A DNA stretch of 64,000 nucleotides from an uncultured Opitutia bacterium (GTDB taxonomy: Bacteria > Verrucomicrobiota > Verrucomicrobiia > Opitutales > UBA953), in the NCBI GenBank assembly GCA_945957395.1, contig CAMFKE010000005.1:188001-252000 (forward strand). Direction: 5' to 3'. The notes beneath the pieces were generated by a model. That model did not search any database, had not been told where the DNA came from, and saw only the letters and a list, made by a program, of their open reading frames with translations. Positions within the stretch are counted from its first letter, which is position 1; every line of letters starts with the position of its first letter. Position numbers and translations under genes: made by a program. Shown piece after piece: positions 1 to 8,239 of the stretch.

Positions 1-250
1 ACCCTACGACATCGACCTGGGCCACTTCGACGCCGACGGACGACTGGACGAAACGCAGCGCCTGCGCGCCAACGACACGACGACGGTGCCCTCTCGCGCG
101 AACAACATCCGCTATGTGGTGGAGGCGCCCGCCGGCTGGTTCCAGGCACGGGGCATCCGCCCCGGCGACCGCCTCGACCTAGCGGCGCTCGCCAACGCCA
201 TCCACGACCGGGGTTTTCCGGAAAAAGCCTTCGTGGCCCCCATCCGCTGA
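1..250 (+). CDS. C-terminal fragment of an unrecognised protein
   Basis: An open frame enters from the left edge (codons from base 2) and stops at 248-250, giving about 82 residues that end in EKAFVAPIR. The visible part has acidic and arginine-rich segments and a short stretch [17 protein letters not shown] that looks like an ordinary soluble fold. There is no membrane segment or motif I can assign. The stop lies only 9 bases before the thiD start, so the two are probably co-transcribed and the product may belong to cofactor metabolism, but that is inference from position only. The N-terminus is outside the window. Confidence 0.6.
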   Translation, partial: PYDIDLGHFDADGRLDETQRLRANDTTTVPSRANNIRYVVEAPAGWFQARGIRPGDRLDLAALANAIHDRGFPEKAFVAPIR

Positions 251-259
251 ACCACTCCG

Positions 260-1051
260 ATGCGCCCGATTCCCGTAGCGCTCACCATCGCCGGCTCCGA
301 CAGCGGAGGCGGCGCCGGCATCCAGGCCGACCTGCTGACCTTCGCCGCCTGCGGCGTGTACGGCACGACCGCCATCACCTGCCTCACCGCCCAGAACCCC
401 GGGGGCGTCTCCGGCGTGCACGCCGCGCCCGGAGCCTTCGTGCGCGAACAGGCCGAGCAGGTCGCGCGATTCTTCCCCGTGGCCGCGGTGAAGTCCGGCA
501 TGCTGCTGAACGCCGACATCATCGGCTCCGTCGCGGACTTCCTCAACGCGCATCCGAAAATCCCCTACATCCTCGACCCGGTGATGGTCGCCACCAGCGG
601 GGCGCGACTCCTCGACGAAACCGCCCTTTCCGCCCTGCGCGAAAAGCTCGCGCCGCGCGCCGCGCTGATCACGCCGAACCTCGACGAGGCAGCCGTGCTC
701 CTGGGCCGCCGCCCCGCAGGCTCGCCCCCGGGCCAGACCGACGACGCGCTCGCGCTGGCGCAAAAGCTGGGGGTCGCGGTGCTGGTCAAGGGCGGCCACG
801 CCACCGGCACGGACACGCTCACCGATGTGCTCGCCACGCCCACCGGCGCCGCGCGCATCTTCTCCGCCCCCCGGCACCCGCGCATCGACACGCATGGCTC
901 CGGATGCACCCTGGCCTCGGCCATCGCCGCGCACATCGCGCTAGGCCTGCCGCTTGGCGACGCCGTGGCCGAAGCGCACGCCTACCTGCACCGCGCCATC
1001 GGCGAGCCCGTGCGCGTCGCCGGTCACGAGTATATCGCGCACCTGCGCTGA
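260..1051 (+). CDS. thiD: Hydroxymethylpyrimidine/phosphomethylpyrimidine kinase ThiD
   Basis: Phosphorylates 4-amino-5-hydroxymethyl-2-methylpyrimidine (HMP) and then HMP-phosphate to HMP-diphosphate, the pyrimidine half of thiamine, in the cytoplasm. The 263-residue length fits the ribokinase-fold family. The N-terminal signature [14 protein letters not shown] (about residues 11-24) is intact, as is the C-terminal anion-hole segment [12 protein letters not shown] with Cys216 at the family's catalytic position. The ATG at 260 follows the upstream stop by 9 bases, suggesting translational coupling. It faces the next gene with only 15 bases between the stops. No TPP riboswitch is visible immediately upstream; a leader would lie before the truncated first gene. 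No ThiE domain is fused and no other thi gene is in the window. Confidence 0.95.
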   Translation: MRPIPVALTIAGSDSGGGAGIQADLLTFAACGVYGTTAITCLTAQNPGGVSGVHAAPGAFVREQAEQVARFFPVAAVKSGMLLNADIIGSVADFLNAHPKIPYILDPVMVATSGARLLDETALSALREKLAPRAALITPNLDEAAVLLGRRPAGSPPGQTDDALALAQKLGVAVLVKGGHATGTDTLTDVLATPTGAARIFSAPRHPRIDTHGSGCTLASAIAAHIALGLPLGDAVAEAHAYLHRAIGEPVRVAGHEYIAHLR

Positions 1052-1066
1052 GACGCGCGCCGAGAA

Positions 1067-1558
1067 TCAGAAACCGCTCAGGTCTCGGCGGCCGTTTTTG
1101 ACCCGAGCAGCTTCATCCTTGGCGACACGGGAGGCCTCCGCGCCGTCCTCGATGCGCAGGTAAAGCCCGTCGATGAGGCGGGCGGTGAGCTCGCCGCCCT
1201 TGGTGCGCCAGCGTGCGCCGCCTTCGCCGTCGAGCGCAGGAGACTCCCACACGAGCGTGCCCGCGTTGGCGTTGAGCAACGCGGTCGTCTCCTCGGCGTC
1301 GAGCTTCAGGTTCTCGTTCACCTTGGAGGGATTGGGCTCCTTGGAGTAGGTCACGGCCACAGCGACCTTGTCGCGAAACTCGACCACCACGCGCACACCG
1401 TTGCGAATGAACACCGCGGTGCTGCCGATGGAGGTCGGCTTGTTCTGCTTGGGCGAACCGTAACGCGCGACACACGCGTCGAGCGACTCGAACACGCGAG
1501 CCTGAAGCGGGGCGGCGGCGAGGGTGAAAAGGGCGAGAAGAGAAAGGGAAAGTCTCAT
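1067..1558 (-). CDS. Small secreted protein of unknown function
   Basis: 163 residues beginning with a clear Sec signal peptide (Arg, then a Leu/Ala-rich core, likely cleavage near APLQA-RVFES). The mature part is about 140 residues and polar, with the pattern STAVFIRNGVRVVVEFRDK followed by VAVTYSKE. That pattern resembles short periplasmic proteins that gauge a parameter from an input line, but I do not recognise the family. No cysteine pairs, lipobox or repeats are present apart from one Cys near the mature N-terminus. It lies 117 bases downstream of the ComM-like gene on the same strand, so it could be read from that transcript. No independent promoter is obvious. Confidence 0.7.
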   Translation of the reverse strand: MRLSLSLLALFTLAAAPLQARVFESLDACVARYGSPKQNKPTSIGSTAVFIRNGVRVVVEFRDKVAVAVTYSKEPNPSKVNENLKLDAEETTALLNANAGTLVWESPALDGEGGARWRTKGGELTARLIDGLYLRIEDGAEASRVAKDEAARVKNGRRDLSGF

Positions 1559-1675
1559 GGATGGAGAAAGTGCGGTAGGTCGTGGCTAACCGACTCGCGC
1601 GCCGAGGCAAGCGAGCCGCGCCGGCTGCGAATATGTCGCTCGGTCGACCCGGAAAAACCGGGTAACGGCCCCCAC

Positions 1676-3223
1676 TCAATCCGGCCTGGCGCGGTCAAGG
1701 GACCGGTACTGGATGGCCTCCATGAGATGGGCGCGCCCGATGCGCGCAGTCCCCTCCAGGTCGGCCAGGGTGCGCGACACCTTCAGGATCCGGTCGTAGG
1801 CGCGCGCCGACAGCCCCAGGCGCTCCATCGCGCAGCGGAGGGTGCCCGAGAGCTCTCCGTCCAGCACGCAGTGCTCGCGAAGGGCCTTGCTCGACATGCG
1901 CGCGTTGCACAGGCCCGGGCCCAGGCGGGCCTCCTGTATCCGGCGGGCGCTCACAACGCGCGCCCGAATGGGCGCCGACGCCTCGCCGGGTTTCGCCGCC
2001 TGGAGCTCCTCGATGCCCAGCGCAGGCGCCTCCACATGAAGGTCGATGCGGTCAAGAAGCGGTCCGGAGATGCGCGCCCGGTATTTGCGAACCTGGTCCG
2101 GCGAGCACCGGCACGGGTTGCGCCTGTCGCCAAGATGCCCGCAAGGGCAGGGGTTCATCGCGGCCACCAGCATGAAGGCGGCGGGCAGACTGACCTTCCC
2201 CGCCGCGCGCGAGATGCACACGCTGCCGTCCTCCAGAGGCTGGCGCATCACCTCCAAGGCGCCGCGCTTGAACTCCGGCAGTTCGTCCAGGAAGAGTACC
2301 CCGCGATGGGCGAGCGATATCTCGCCCGGCCCGGGGATGGCGCCGCCGCCGATGAGCCCGGCGTCCGAAATGGTGTGGTGCGGCGCGCGAAATGGCCGGC
2401 GAAACCGCCTGTTCTCGACGGAAAGCGATATGCCGGCGGCGGACTGGATGCCGAGAATCTCCAAAAACTCGTCGAGCGAGGGGTCGGGCATGATGCCGGG
2501 AATGCGCTTGGCGACCATGCTCTTGCCCGAGCCCGGAGGGCCGATCATCACGAGATTGTGCCCGCCGGCCACCGCCACCTCCACGGCGCGCCGCAACGCA
2601 TACTGGCCTTTCACCTCCGAAAAGTCGGCCTCCGTCGAATCGGGCTCGCGCCGGCGAAACGGGCTGGCCGCAGGGTCCAACGGGGCGATTTCACGCTCCC
2701 CTCGGAGAAAGCGAACGGCCTCGTGCAACGAGTCCACAGGATGGACGGACACCCCCTCGACGAGCGCAGCCTCCTCCGCCGAGGCGCGCGGCAAAATCAC
2801 GCCGCGCTTGCCTGTGGCGCGCGCCTGCAAAGCGAACGCCACGCCGCCGCGCACCGGTCGAACCGCGCCCGAAAGCCCGAGCTCGCCGGCCACGACATAG
2901 TCGCCAAAGCGCAAAGGCGGCAACTGATGCGTAGCGGCGAGCAGGGCGAGCGCGATGGGCAGATCGTAGATAGGCCCCTCCTTGCGCTGGTCGCCGGGCG
3001 CGAGGTTCACGGTCGTGCGCGTGTCCGGCAGACGAAAACCGCTGTTGCGCATGGCCGCGAGCACGCGGTCCGCCGACTCTCGCACCGAGGAATCGGGCAG
3101 CCCGACCGTGAAGATACGAAACTCACCGGGGATGGGCGACACGCTGTCGCTCACATTCACCTCCACGAGAACAGGTGAGGATTCGACGCCCAACAGGGCG
3201 CCCGAGGTGATGACGGCGAGCAT
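1676..3223 (-). CDS. comM: YifB/ComM family AAA+ ATPase (Mg-chelatase-like)
   Basis: A member of the ComM/YifB family, hexameric helicase-like AAA+ proteins that promote branch migration of incoming DNA during natural transformation and are widespread even in non-competent bacteria. Domains in order: N-terminal LonC/S5-like domain ([12 protein letters not shown]), a Walker A GPPGSGKS (about residues 228-235 from this start), the Mg-chelatase core with sensor segments, and the C-terminal Mg_chelatase_C region. I prefer the internal ATG at 3223, which begins [14 protein letters not shown] as family members do. A longer frame opens at 3259 with 12 non-conserved residues. Length of 515 residues is normal. 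No other competence gene lies nearby. Confidence 0.92.
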   Translation of the reverse strand: MLAVITSGALLGVESSPVLVEVNVSDSVSPIPGEFRIFTVGLPDSSVRESADRVLAAMRNSGFRLPDTRTTVNLAPGDQRKEGPIYDLPIALALLAATHQLPPLRFGDYVVAGELGLSGAVRPVRGGVAFALQARATGKRGVILPRASAEEAALVEGVSVHPVDSLHEAVRFLRGEREIAPLDPAASPFRRREPDSTEADFSEVKGQYALRRAVEVAVAGGHNLVMIGPPGSGKSMVAKRIPGIMPDPSLDEFLEILGIQSAAGISLSVENRRFRRPFRAPHHTISDAGLIGGGAIPGPGEISLAHRGVLFLDELPEFKRGALEVMRQPLEDGSVCISRAAGKVSLPAAFMLVAAMNPCPCGHLGDRRNPCRCSPDQVRKYRARISGPLLDRIDLHVEAPALGIEELQAAKPGEASAPIRARVVSARRIQEARLGPGLCNARMSSKALREHCVLDGELSGTLRCAMERLGLSARAYDRILKVSRTLADLEGTARIGRAHLMEAIQYRSLDRARPD

Positions 3224-3380
3224 GGCGGGAAATTCGGCGGAATAATCGGACGCGCCCATTGAGGCGAAGTCACACCCTGCGGGGAAGCCCCGTGTTCAAC
3301 ACGGACCGCCGGAGCCCATCTTTGAACAAGGCTTTATGGAAACTTCGCGCCAGGGATTCGGCCGGCTGAGGAAAATAGAA

Positions 3381-3412
3381 AACCCGTCCGAATCGCTTCG
3401 GACGGGTTTTTC
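3381..3412 (-). terminator. Rho-independent terminator after tRNA-Lys
   Basis: A 12-13 bp stem pairs AACCCGTCCGAA with TTCGGACGGGTT around a TCGC loop, with T-runs on both sides. It lies directly 3' of the tRNA-Lys on the minus strand. Confidence 0.85.
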
Positions 3413-3415
3413 AAA

Positions 3416-3490
<75 letters not shown>

Positions 3491-3638
3491 TTTTCGCCTT
3501 GCGGCGTGTTCGTTGAGAACGAGGCAGGACAGTGGAAATCCGACGGTTTCGCGCAAGCCAAATTTGCAAAACTTTGAGAAAAAACCATCCGGCGCTGCAC
3601 AAGCCGCGCAGCGACAAGGATTTGCAGGCCCTGAAAAC

Positions 3639-4118
3639 TCAGAAATTCGGCGTCACCGTCACCGTCTCACCCGAGGCGGCAATGATGTTTTCGCCGAGCG
3701 ACCAGGCGTTGTCGTTGTGCAAGACCTTGAACACGACCGTGCCGGCATGCGGGGCGACCCAAACCCACTCGTTGCCTTTCACGCAGCAAAGGGGCGCGCC
3801 GACATCCCAGGAAAGTCCCGGGCCCTCGCCGCGCAGGTGAAGCGAGTTGCCCCAACCGGCGTCGTAACGCACCACGACCGTCACCGGGGTGGCGGAGGGC
3901 TTGCGCGCGGGGGTCGCGGCAGGCTTGGCGGAGGCCGCCTTGGGAGCGGATGCGGCCTTCGGGGCGGCGACCACGGAGGCCTTGGAGGGAACGGGGCAAT
4001 CGCCGGTATCGTGAAGGGCCAACGCGGGAACGGCGGCGGACTTGGCCTGCTTAGGCGTTTCCGTTTTCTTGGCGGAGGCCGCTTTGGCGGGCTTTTTTGG
4101 GGCAGCTGTTTTCGACAT
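3639..4118 (-). CDS. Lys/Ala-rich protein with C-terminal CBM20-like domain
   Basis: From the ATG at 4118 the product is 159 residues. The first half is low-complexity and rich in Lys, Ala and Pro (KKPAKAASAKK type), like histone-H1 tails. The second half, about 80 residues, is a compact beta-rich domain with LHLRGEGPGLSWDVGAP, a W-x-W pair, VVFKVLHNDNAW, GEN and TVTPNF. The spacing resembles the starch-binding CBM20 Ig-like fold, which is inference. The same domain ends the protein at 54288-55556, so this is a local paralogous pair. A longer frame to 4244 exists, but its extra residues look like untranslated leader. There is no signal peptide, so the protein is probably cytoplasmic. Its role is unknown; a basic tail could bind nucleic acid or acidic polymer. 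Confidence 0.75.
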   Translation of the reverse strand: MSKTAAPKKPAKAASAKKTETPKQAKSAAVPALALHDTGDCPVPSKASVVAAPKAASAPKAASAKPAATPARKPSATPVTVVVRYDAGWGNSLHLRGEGPGLSWDVGAPLCCVKGNEWVWVAPHAGTVVFKVLHNDNAWSLGENIIAASGETVTVTPNF

Positions 4119-4325
4119 GGGAATCAATCGGTTGGGCCCTGTGAATGCGCGTAAAACACCCCGGGGACAACGAAAAAACAACCGCGCACGGCGCCATCCA
4201 TGCGGCGTTTGGGTAAAAATCAAAGAGCGGGAAGACGCCTGCAAACGGAAACCCGCCCGGCCCCTCCCCGCCCCTCTCCCACCCCGGCCCGGAGCCTTTT
4301 CAGACTCGACCGGGAAGGCTCTTTT

Positions 4326-7187
4326 TCAGCGCACGCCTTTGCGACGACGACGCACGGCCGCCAAGCCAAGCGCACCGGCCGCGAGCAGACCGTAGGCGGA
4401 GGGCTCGGGCACGGCGGTGACCGTGAGCAGACCCGCCGTGCTCAAGCTGGCGGTGAAGTTGGTGGAGTCGTAACCCGAGAGCGTCAGCCCGCTCACGGAG
4501 TTGGCGCCGGTGAAGCCGGAGATCAGCTGATACTGGCCTGAGGCGTTGAAATTGCCGCCCAGGTCAAGAATCCCGCCCGTGAGCTGAAACGCCCCCGAGC
4601 CCCCCTGAATCTGACCGATGGTGGTCACACCCGTGTTCCCCTGGGCATGGACCAGAATTGTCCCGGAGGTCATGACCAGATTCTTGGCAGCCGCGATGGT
4701 CAATACGGCCGCGCTGTCCGTGGAGAGGTCGAGCGTGCCGCCGGCGACCGTCATGGCGCCGGCCGCATTCACGGTGTGGACGATGGTGCCGGGCCCCGTT
4801 GCGCCGCCGATTTGAAGCGTGCCGCCCGCGTTCACGGCGATGGTGTTCGCCAATCCGCCATTGCTCGTGCGGTCGGAGCCGAGCGCGTTGGCGTGATTGG
4901 CGATAAGGCGTCCGGCGGAAACGGTGAGACCGGGAAGGCCGTTGGCCGCCGAGATGCGCATCGTGCCCGCGCCCGACTTGACAAGGGTCGTACTGCGCCC
5001 GTCATTCTGAGCAGCCCCGATGGACGCCGTGTTGCTGATGCGTCCGGTGAAATCCAATTCCAAGTTGGTGGCCGAGCTGTCACCCACCGTCACCGTCGCG
5101 CTGTTGGCGCCGGTCGAGCCGACAGCCGACCACAAGGCGGAGATGGTCGCCGTGCCGCCGTTATTGGTGGCATCGTAGGTGATCGAGCTGCCAAAGCCCG
5201 GGCCGACGCCGAAGCCGACGGTCGTTCCGGACAAGGTGCTGGTGGCGCCGTTGACGCCCCCCATGGTCAGCCCGGCAAGGCGGATGGAAAAATTGGTGGC
5301 GGAAGACCCGTAAGTGCCGGTCGTGTTAGTGCCGATGTTGAGTTCCCCCGCCTTGATGACGACGGCGGACGCATTGGCGCCAGAAGATCCGCCGATTGCC
5401 TGACCGTGCGCCACGACGAGTTTTCCGCCCTCGATCACGGTGCCTCCGGTGTAGGTGTTGGCCACCGACAGGGTGAGCGTCCCGGTGCCCATCTTGGTGA
5501 GGCCGAGGACATTCGCGCCGCCGTTGGTGTTGGAAATCACGGAGGCGTAGGTGAAGTTGCCACCCGACGCATTCGTGGTGTCCAGTCCCAGTCTGGAGCC
5601 ACTCATAAAACCGCCCGTGGCGGTGCCGAGAGCCTTCAGCAGGTCGATGTCCGCAGCCGTGAACTCACCGGTACCGCCGACATTGAACGCCGCGGTCACT
5701 CCGGCACCAAAGGCGAGGTTGGAGGCGGTCCAGGCGGCCGTGTTGTTGCCATAAAGGGCGCTTTGCTTGGTGAACTGAATGCCGCCGCCGCTCACGGCGA
5801 ACTTGCCGGTAAAGGTGTTCGAGCCACCGAGCACCAGCATGCCGGCGCCGTTCTTGGTGATGGTTGCCGAACCGGACAGCGCGCCGTTCAGGGTGACATC
5901 CGCAGCGGCCGTCGTGTTGGCGATGTTCCAGGTCTGGTCCTGAGCGCCGACGGATACATCGGCGTTGATGGTAAGGCTGTTGGCGCCTGCCATGCCGATG
6001 GTGTCGATGCCGCCGATGCCCAGGGTGAGCGTGTTGCCGACACCTGCGCCGGAGTTGATGACGACGCTGCCGGAGGTGTTCGCGGAGTAGGCGAGACCGT
6101 GAATGGAGTACGAACCGTCGAGCGTCTGATTCAGCGCCGAGGAGGCGCCCAGAACGACAATGTGCGAAGCCCCGGGCGTGGCGCCGGCGCTCCAATTGGC
6201 GGCCGAGGCCCAGGAACCGCCGGAGCCGAGGGTGTTCACCGTGGCATCGGCATTGGCAAACGCGTAGGCGAAGCGCTGTCCGATGGTGATCTGCGAATTG
6301 GCGTCGGCGTGAATCTCGGCGTTATCGGTGTTGCAGATGCTCAGGTCGGAGGTCTTGACCCAGTTGTAATCCGCGGAGCCGTCGGCGAGCGACTTCAGGT
6401 TCGTGTTTGTCACCCCGGCGCTGCTCGACAAGCCGCTGGTGCCGCCCCAACCGGCAGTACCGTAAATGTTATAGGAGGCGGTGTTGAGATTTTCGCCCAG
6501 CACGGTCTTGAAGTCGGAGGCGAACTTGTCGGCGCCGAACTGAGCCTTGAGATCCGTAACCAGCTGCTGGATACGCGCAACGGCGGCGGCGGCCTCGGTC
6601 GCGTTGTTGGACTCGCCCTGCAAGTACATCAACCCGCGGATTCGGAAGTCGGTGTAGCCGGCGGCGGCCAGGTTGGCCGCGGAAGTGGCGGAAGTGATGG
6701 TGTCCACAACCTTCCAGTAGGCCGTGCCGGCCCCGGAAGCGGTGCCGTCGGCGGGAGGCGTGGCCGTGCTCACCCAGTTGGTGTTGCCGCCGCCGTCACG
6801 CGAGGCCTTCACGATGCCGAAGTTCGTGACGCCGGCCTCCTGCATGGCGCGAGCGAAACCCAGCTCCGGCCCCAGGAAGGGATAGGCATACGAGCCTTGC
6901 GGCTGTGCGCTCACCGTACCCCAGGCGGTGGAAGCGCCCAAGTTGATGTCGTTGGTGTTCTTGTAGCCGTTGAAATTATCGAACCAGAAGGGTACCGAAG
7001 TGCCGGCGATCTCGGCGGGATGCGAGCCCACCGCGACATCGTTGGTACGCACGCTGTTCTGAATGGTTCCCAGCGAGTTGGACTGTCCGGTGAGGATGTA
7101 GATATCGAGTGTCTGGGCGGACAAGGCCGAGGCGGACAAGGTCGCGGCGGACAGCAGGAGCGCGCGGGGCAAAAAGCGAGGGTGCAT
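4326..7187 (-). CDS. Secreted SGNH/CE6-like esterase with autotransporter-type repeats and PEP-CTERM anchor
   Basis: 953 residues from the ATG at 7187; the longer frame to 7301 is rejected because a clean signal peptide begins here (about residues 1-24, ending ALSA). Next comes a carbohydrate-esterase/sialate O-acetylesterase-like domain (about 25-320) with the nucleophile block LTGQSNSLG (Ser36 in GQSN) and a late EIHADAN...GQRFA block supplying the likely catalytic His. The central part carries several autotransporter-associated beta-strand repeats of the form GAG-LVLGGSNTFTG and GTLTLSVANTYTGG. The end is a PEP-CTERM sorting signal: VPEPSAYG, a hydrophobic helix and RRRRK. Export followed by exosortase processing is expected; no exosortase is in the window. 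The likely substrate is acetylated polysaccharide (inference). Confidence 0.85.
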   Translation of the reverse strand: MHPRFLPRALLLSAATLSASALSAQTLDIYILTGQSNSLGTIQNSVRTNDVAVGSHPAEIAGTSVPFWFDNFNGYKNTNDINLGASTAWGTVSAQPQGSYAYPFLGPELGFARAMQEAGVTNFGIVKASRDGGGNTNWVSTATPPADGTASGAGTAYWKVVDTITSATSAANLAAAGYTDFRIRGLMYLQGESNNATEAAAAVARIQQLVTDLKAQFGADKFASDFKTVLGENLNTASYNIYGTAGWGGTSGLSSSAGVTNTNLKSLADGSADYNWVKTSDLSICNTDNAEIHADANSQITIGQRFAYAFANADATVNTLGSGGSWASAANWSAGATPGASHIVVLGASSALNQTLDGSYSIHGLAYSANTSGSVVINSGAGVGNTLTLGIGGIDTIGMAGANSLTINADVSVGAQDQTWNIANTTAAADVTLNGALSGSATITKNGAGMLVLGGSNTFTGKFAVSGGGIQFTKQSALYGNNTAAWTASNLAFGAGVTAAFNVGGTGEFTAADIDLLKALGTATGGFMSGSRLGLDTTNASGGNFTYASVISNTNGGANVLGLTKMGTGTLTLSVANTYTGGTVIEGGKLVVAHGQAIGGSSGANASAVVIKAGELNIGTNTTGTYGSSATNFSIRLAGLTMGGVNGATSTLSGTTVGFGVGPGFGSSITYDATNNGGTATISALWSAVGSTGANSATVTVGDSSATNLELDFTGRISNTASIGAAQNDGRSTTLVKSGAGTMRISAANGLPGLTVSAGRLIANHANALGSDRTSNGGLANTIAVNAGGTLQIGGATGPGTIVHTVNAAGAMTVAGGTLDLSTDSAAVLTIAAAKNLVMTSGTILVHAQGNTGVTTIGQIQGGSGAFQLTGGILDLGGNFNASGQYQLISGFTGANSVSGLTLSGYDSTNFTASLSTAGLLTVTAVPEPSAYGLLAAGALGLAAVRRRRKGVR

Positions 7188-7342
7188 GCGGGGTTGGGGT
7201 AAGGGGAGATTCACCGCAATGACCTCTTTATATCCGCCTTCAAGCCGGCCCCTGCCGGTTAAATTAATGCTCCGGAAAAAGACCCCCATTTCCGCCCGCA
7301 CCCGAGCCGCCCACCTCTTCCTCGTCCGCGGCGAACCGGTGC

Positions 7343-7380
7343 AAAAAAACCGCCGTCCCCGAAAAGGGGCGGCGGCCTTT
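7343..7380 (-). terminator. Terminator downstream of efp
   Basis: The GC-rich stem CCGCCGTCCCC/GGGGCGGCGG with an AAAA-type loop is followed on the minus strand by seven T residues. It sits 26 bases after the EF-P stop. Confidence 0.85.
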
Positions 7381-7405
7381 GAAGAAGCCCGGAAGGCTGC
7401 GCGGT

Positions 7406-7972
7406 TTAGGCGCGACCCTGGTACTGCTTGGTTTCGGTGGAGACCTTGATGGTCTCGCCTTCCTTGATGAAGAGGGGCACCTGGATGATCAGGCCGGTCT
7501 CGAGGGTGACGGGCTTCTGCACATTGCCGGAGGAGTCGCCCTTCACGGCGGGGGGAGCTTCCACGACCTTCATTTCGATGACGGCGGGGAGGTCGACGGA
7601 GACGGGCTTTTCGTCGACGAAGAGCACCTGGTAGGAGGCGTTTTCCACGAGGAAGCCTTCGGCGTCCTTGAGGGAGGCGGCCGGGATGGGGTACTCGTCG
7701 AAGGTCTTGGGATCCTGGAAGACGTAGTTGCCGTCGGCCTGGTAGAGGAGCTCGAGGGACTTGAGGGAGTTGTCGAAGACCTCGAAGGTGGCGCCGATGT
7801 TGGTGCGCAGGGGGATGGTCACGCCGCTCTTGATGTTACGGATTTCCATCTGGCAGTACGAAGCGTTGTTCGGAGGAGTGCGCACCATGCACTCGAGAAC
7901 GATGCAGAGGTTCCCGTTGTAGTTGATGATGTTCTTCTTCTTGATCTGGTTGACGGGCAGGGAGGTGGCCAT
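7406..7972 (-). CDS. efp: Elongation factor P (Asn at the tip position)
   Basis: EF-P binds ribosomes stalled on consecutive prolines and stimulates peptide bond formation. From the ATG at 7972 the protein is 188 residues, normal for the family, with the KOW-like N-terminal domain and two OB domains ending VSTETKQYQGRA. The longer frame to 8038 runs through intergenic repeat and is rejected. Notable: where most EF-Ps carry PGKG or PGRG, with Lys/Arg34 as the modified residue, this one reads RTPPNNASY, placing Asn35 at the tip. No epmA/epmB/earP-type modifier is in the window. A terminator lies at its 3' end. The upstream gap is filled with repeat words rather than a visible promoter. Confidence 0.93.
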   Translation of the reverse strand: MATSLPVNQIKKKNIINYNGNLCIVLECMVRTPPNNASYCQMEIRNIKSGVTIPLRTNIGATFEVFDNSLKSLELLYQADGNYVFQDPKTFDEYPIPAASLKDAEGFLVENASYQVLFVDEKPVSVDLPAVIEMKVVEAPPAVKGDSSGNVQKPVTLETGLIIQVPLFIKEGETIKVSTETKQYQGRA

Positions 7973-7975
7973 GGT

Positions 7976-8030
7976 CTTGTGTGTGAGTTGAGAGGTTCGA
8001 GGTGCGAGGTTCGAGGTGACCGGCACCGGA
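7976..8030. repeat. Purine-rich tandem words directly upstream of efp
   Basis: The word GAGGTTCGAGGTGC is repeated in slightly altered form just 5' of the efp start codon. No inverted partner was found nearby. I group it with the diverged intergenic repeat family because of position and composition. Confidence 0.5.
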
Positions 8031-8101
8031 TTAGACAAAGGAGCGAAAGGTGTGGTTGGTGGCGCTTGGGAGCCTGGGAGTCAAGCGGCGGAAGGGCGAG
8101 A

Positions 8102-8238
8102 AATGCAAAAGGCAGAAGGCATAATGCAAAGGTGGGGCCGAACTTCGTCAGGCCCGGCACCGAAAGCCTTTTTCAAAACCCTTCTCACGCGCGCCGCGCA
8201 ACGACGCCACTTTTGCATTCAGCCTTCCGCCTTTGACC
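8102..8238. repeat. Imperfect inverted repeat between efp and purA
   Basis: The left arm (8102-8135, words AATGCAAAAGGCAGAAGG and AATGCAAAGGTGG) pairs imperfectly with the right arm (8207-8238, CCACTTTTGCATTCAGCC and beyond). Arms of about 32 bases are separated by about 70 bases. The right arm ends one base before the purA stop codon. Confidence 0.75.
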
Positions 8239-8239
8239 G

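Noticed and set aside
3639-4244. Extended N-terminus of the Lys/Ala-rich protein to 4244
   Set aside because: The extra 42 residues have no composition like the rest, while the ATG at 4118 starts the typical basic tail.
4291-4325. Terminator for the PEP-CTERM gene
   Set aside because: The hairpin GAGCCTT/AAGGCTC has its T-run on the plus strand only, while the genes here are on the minus strand.
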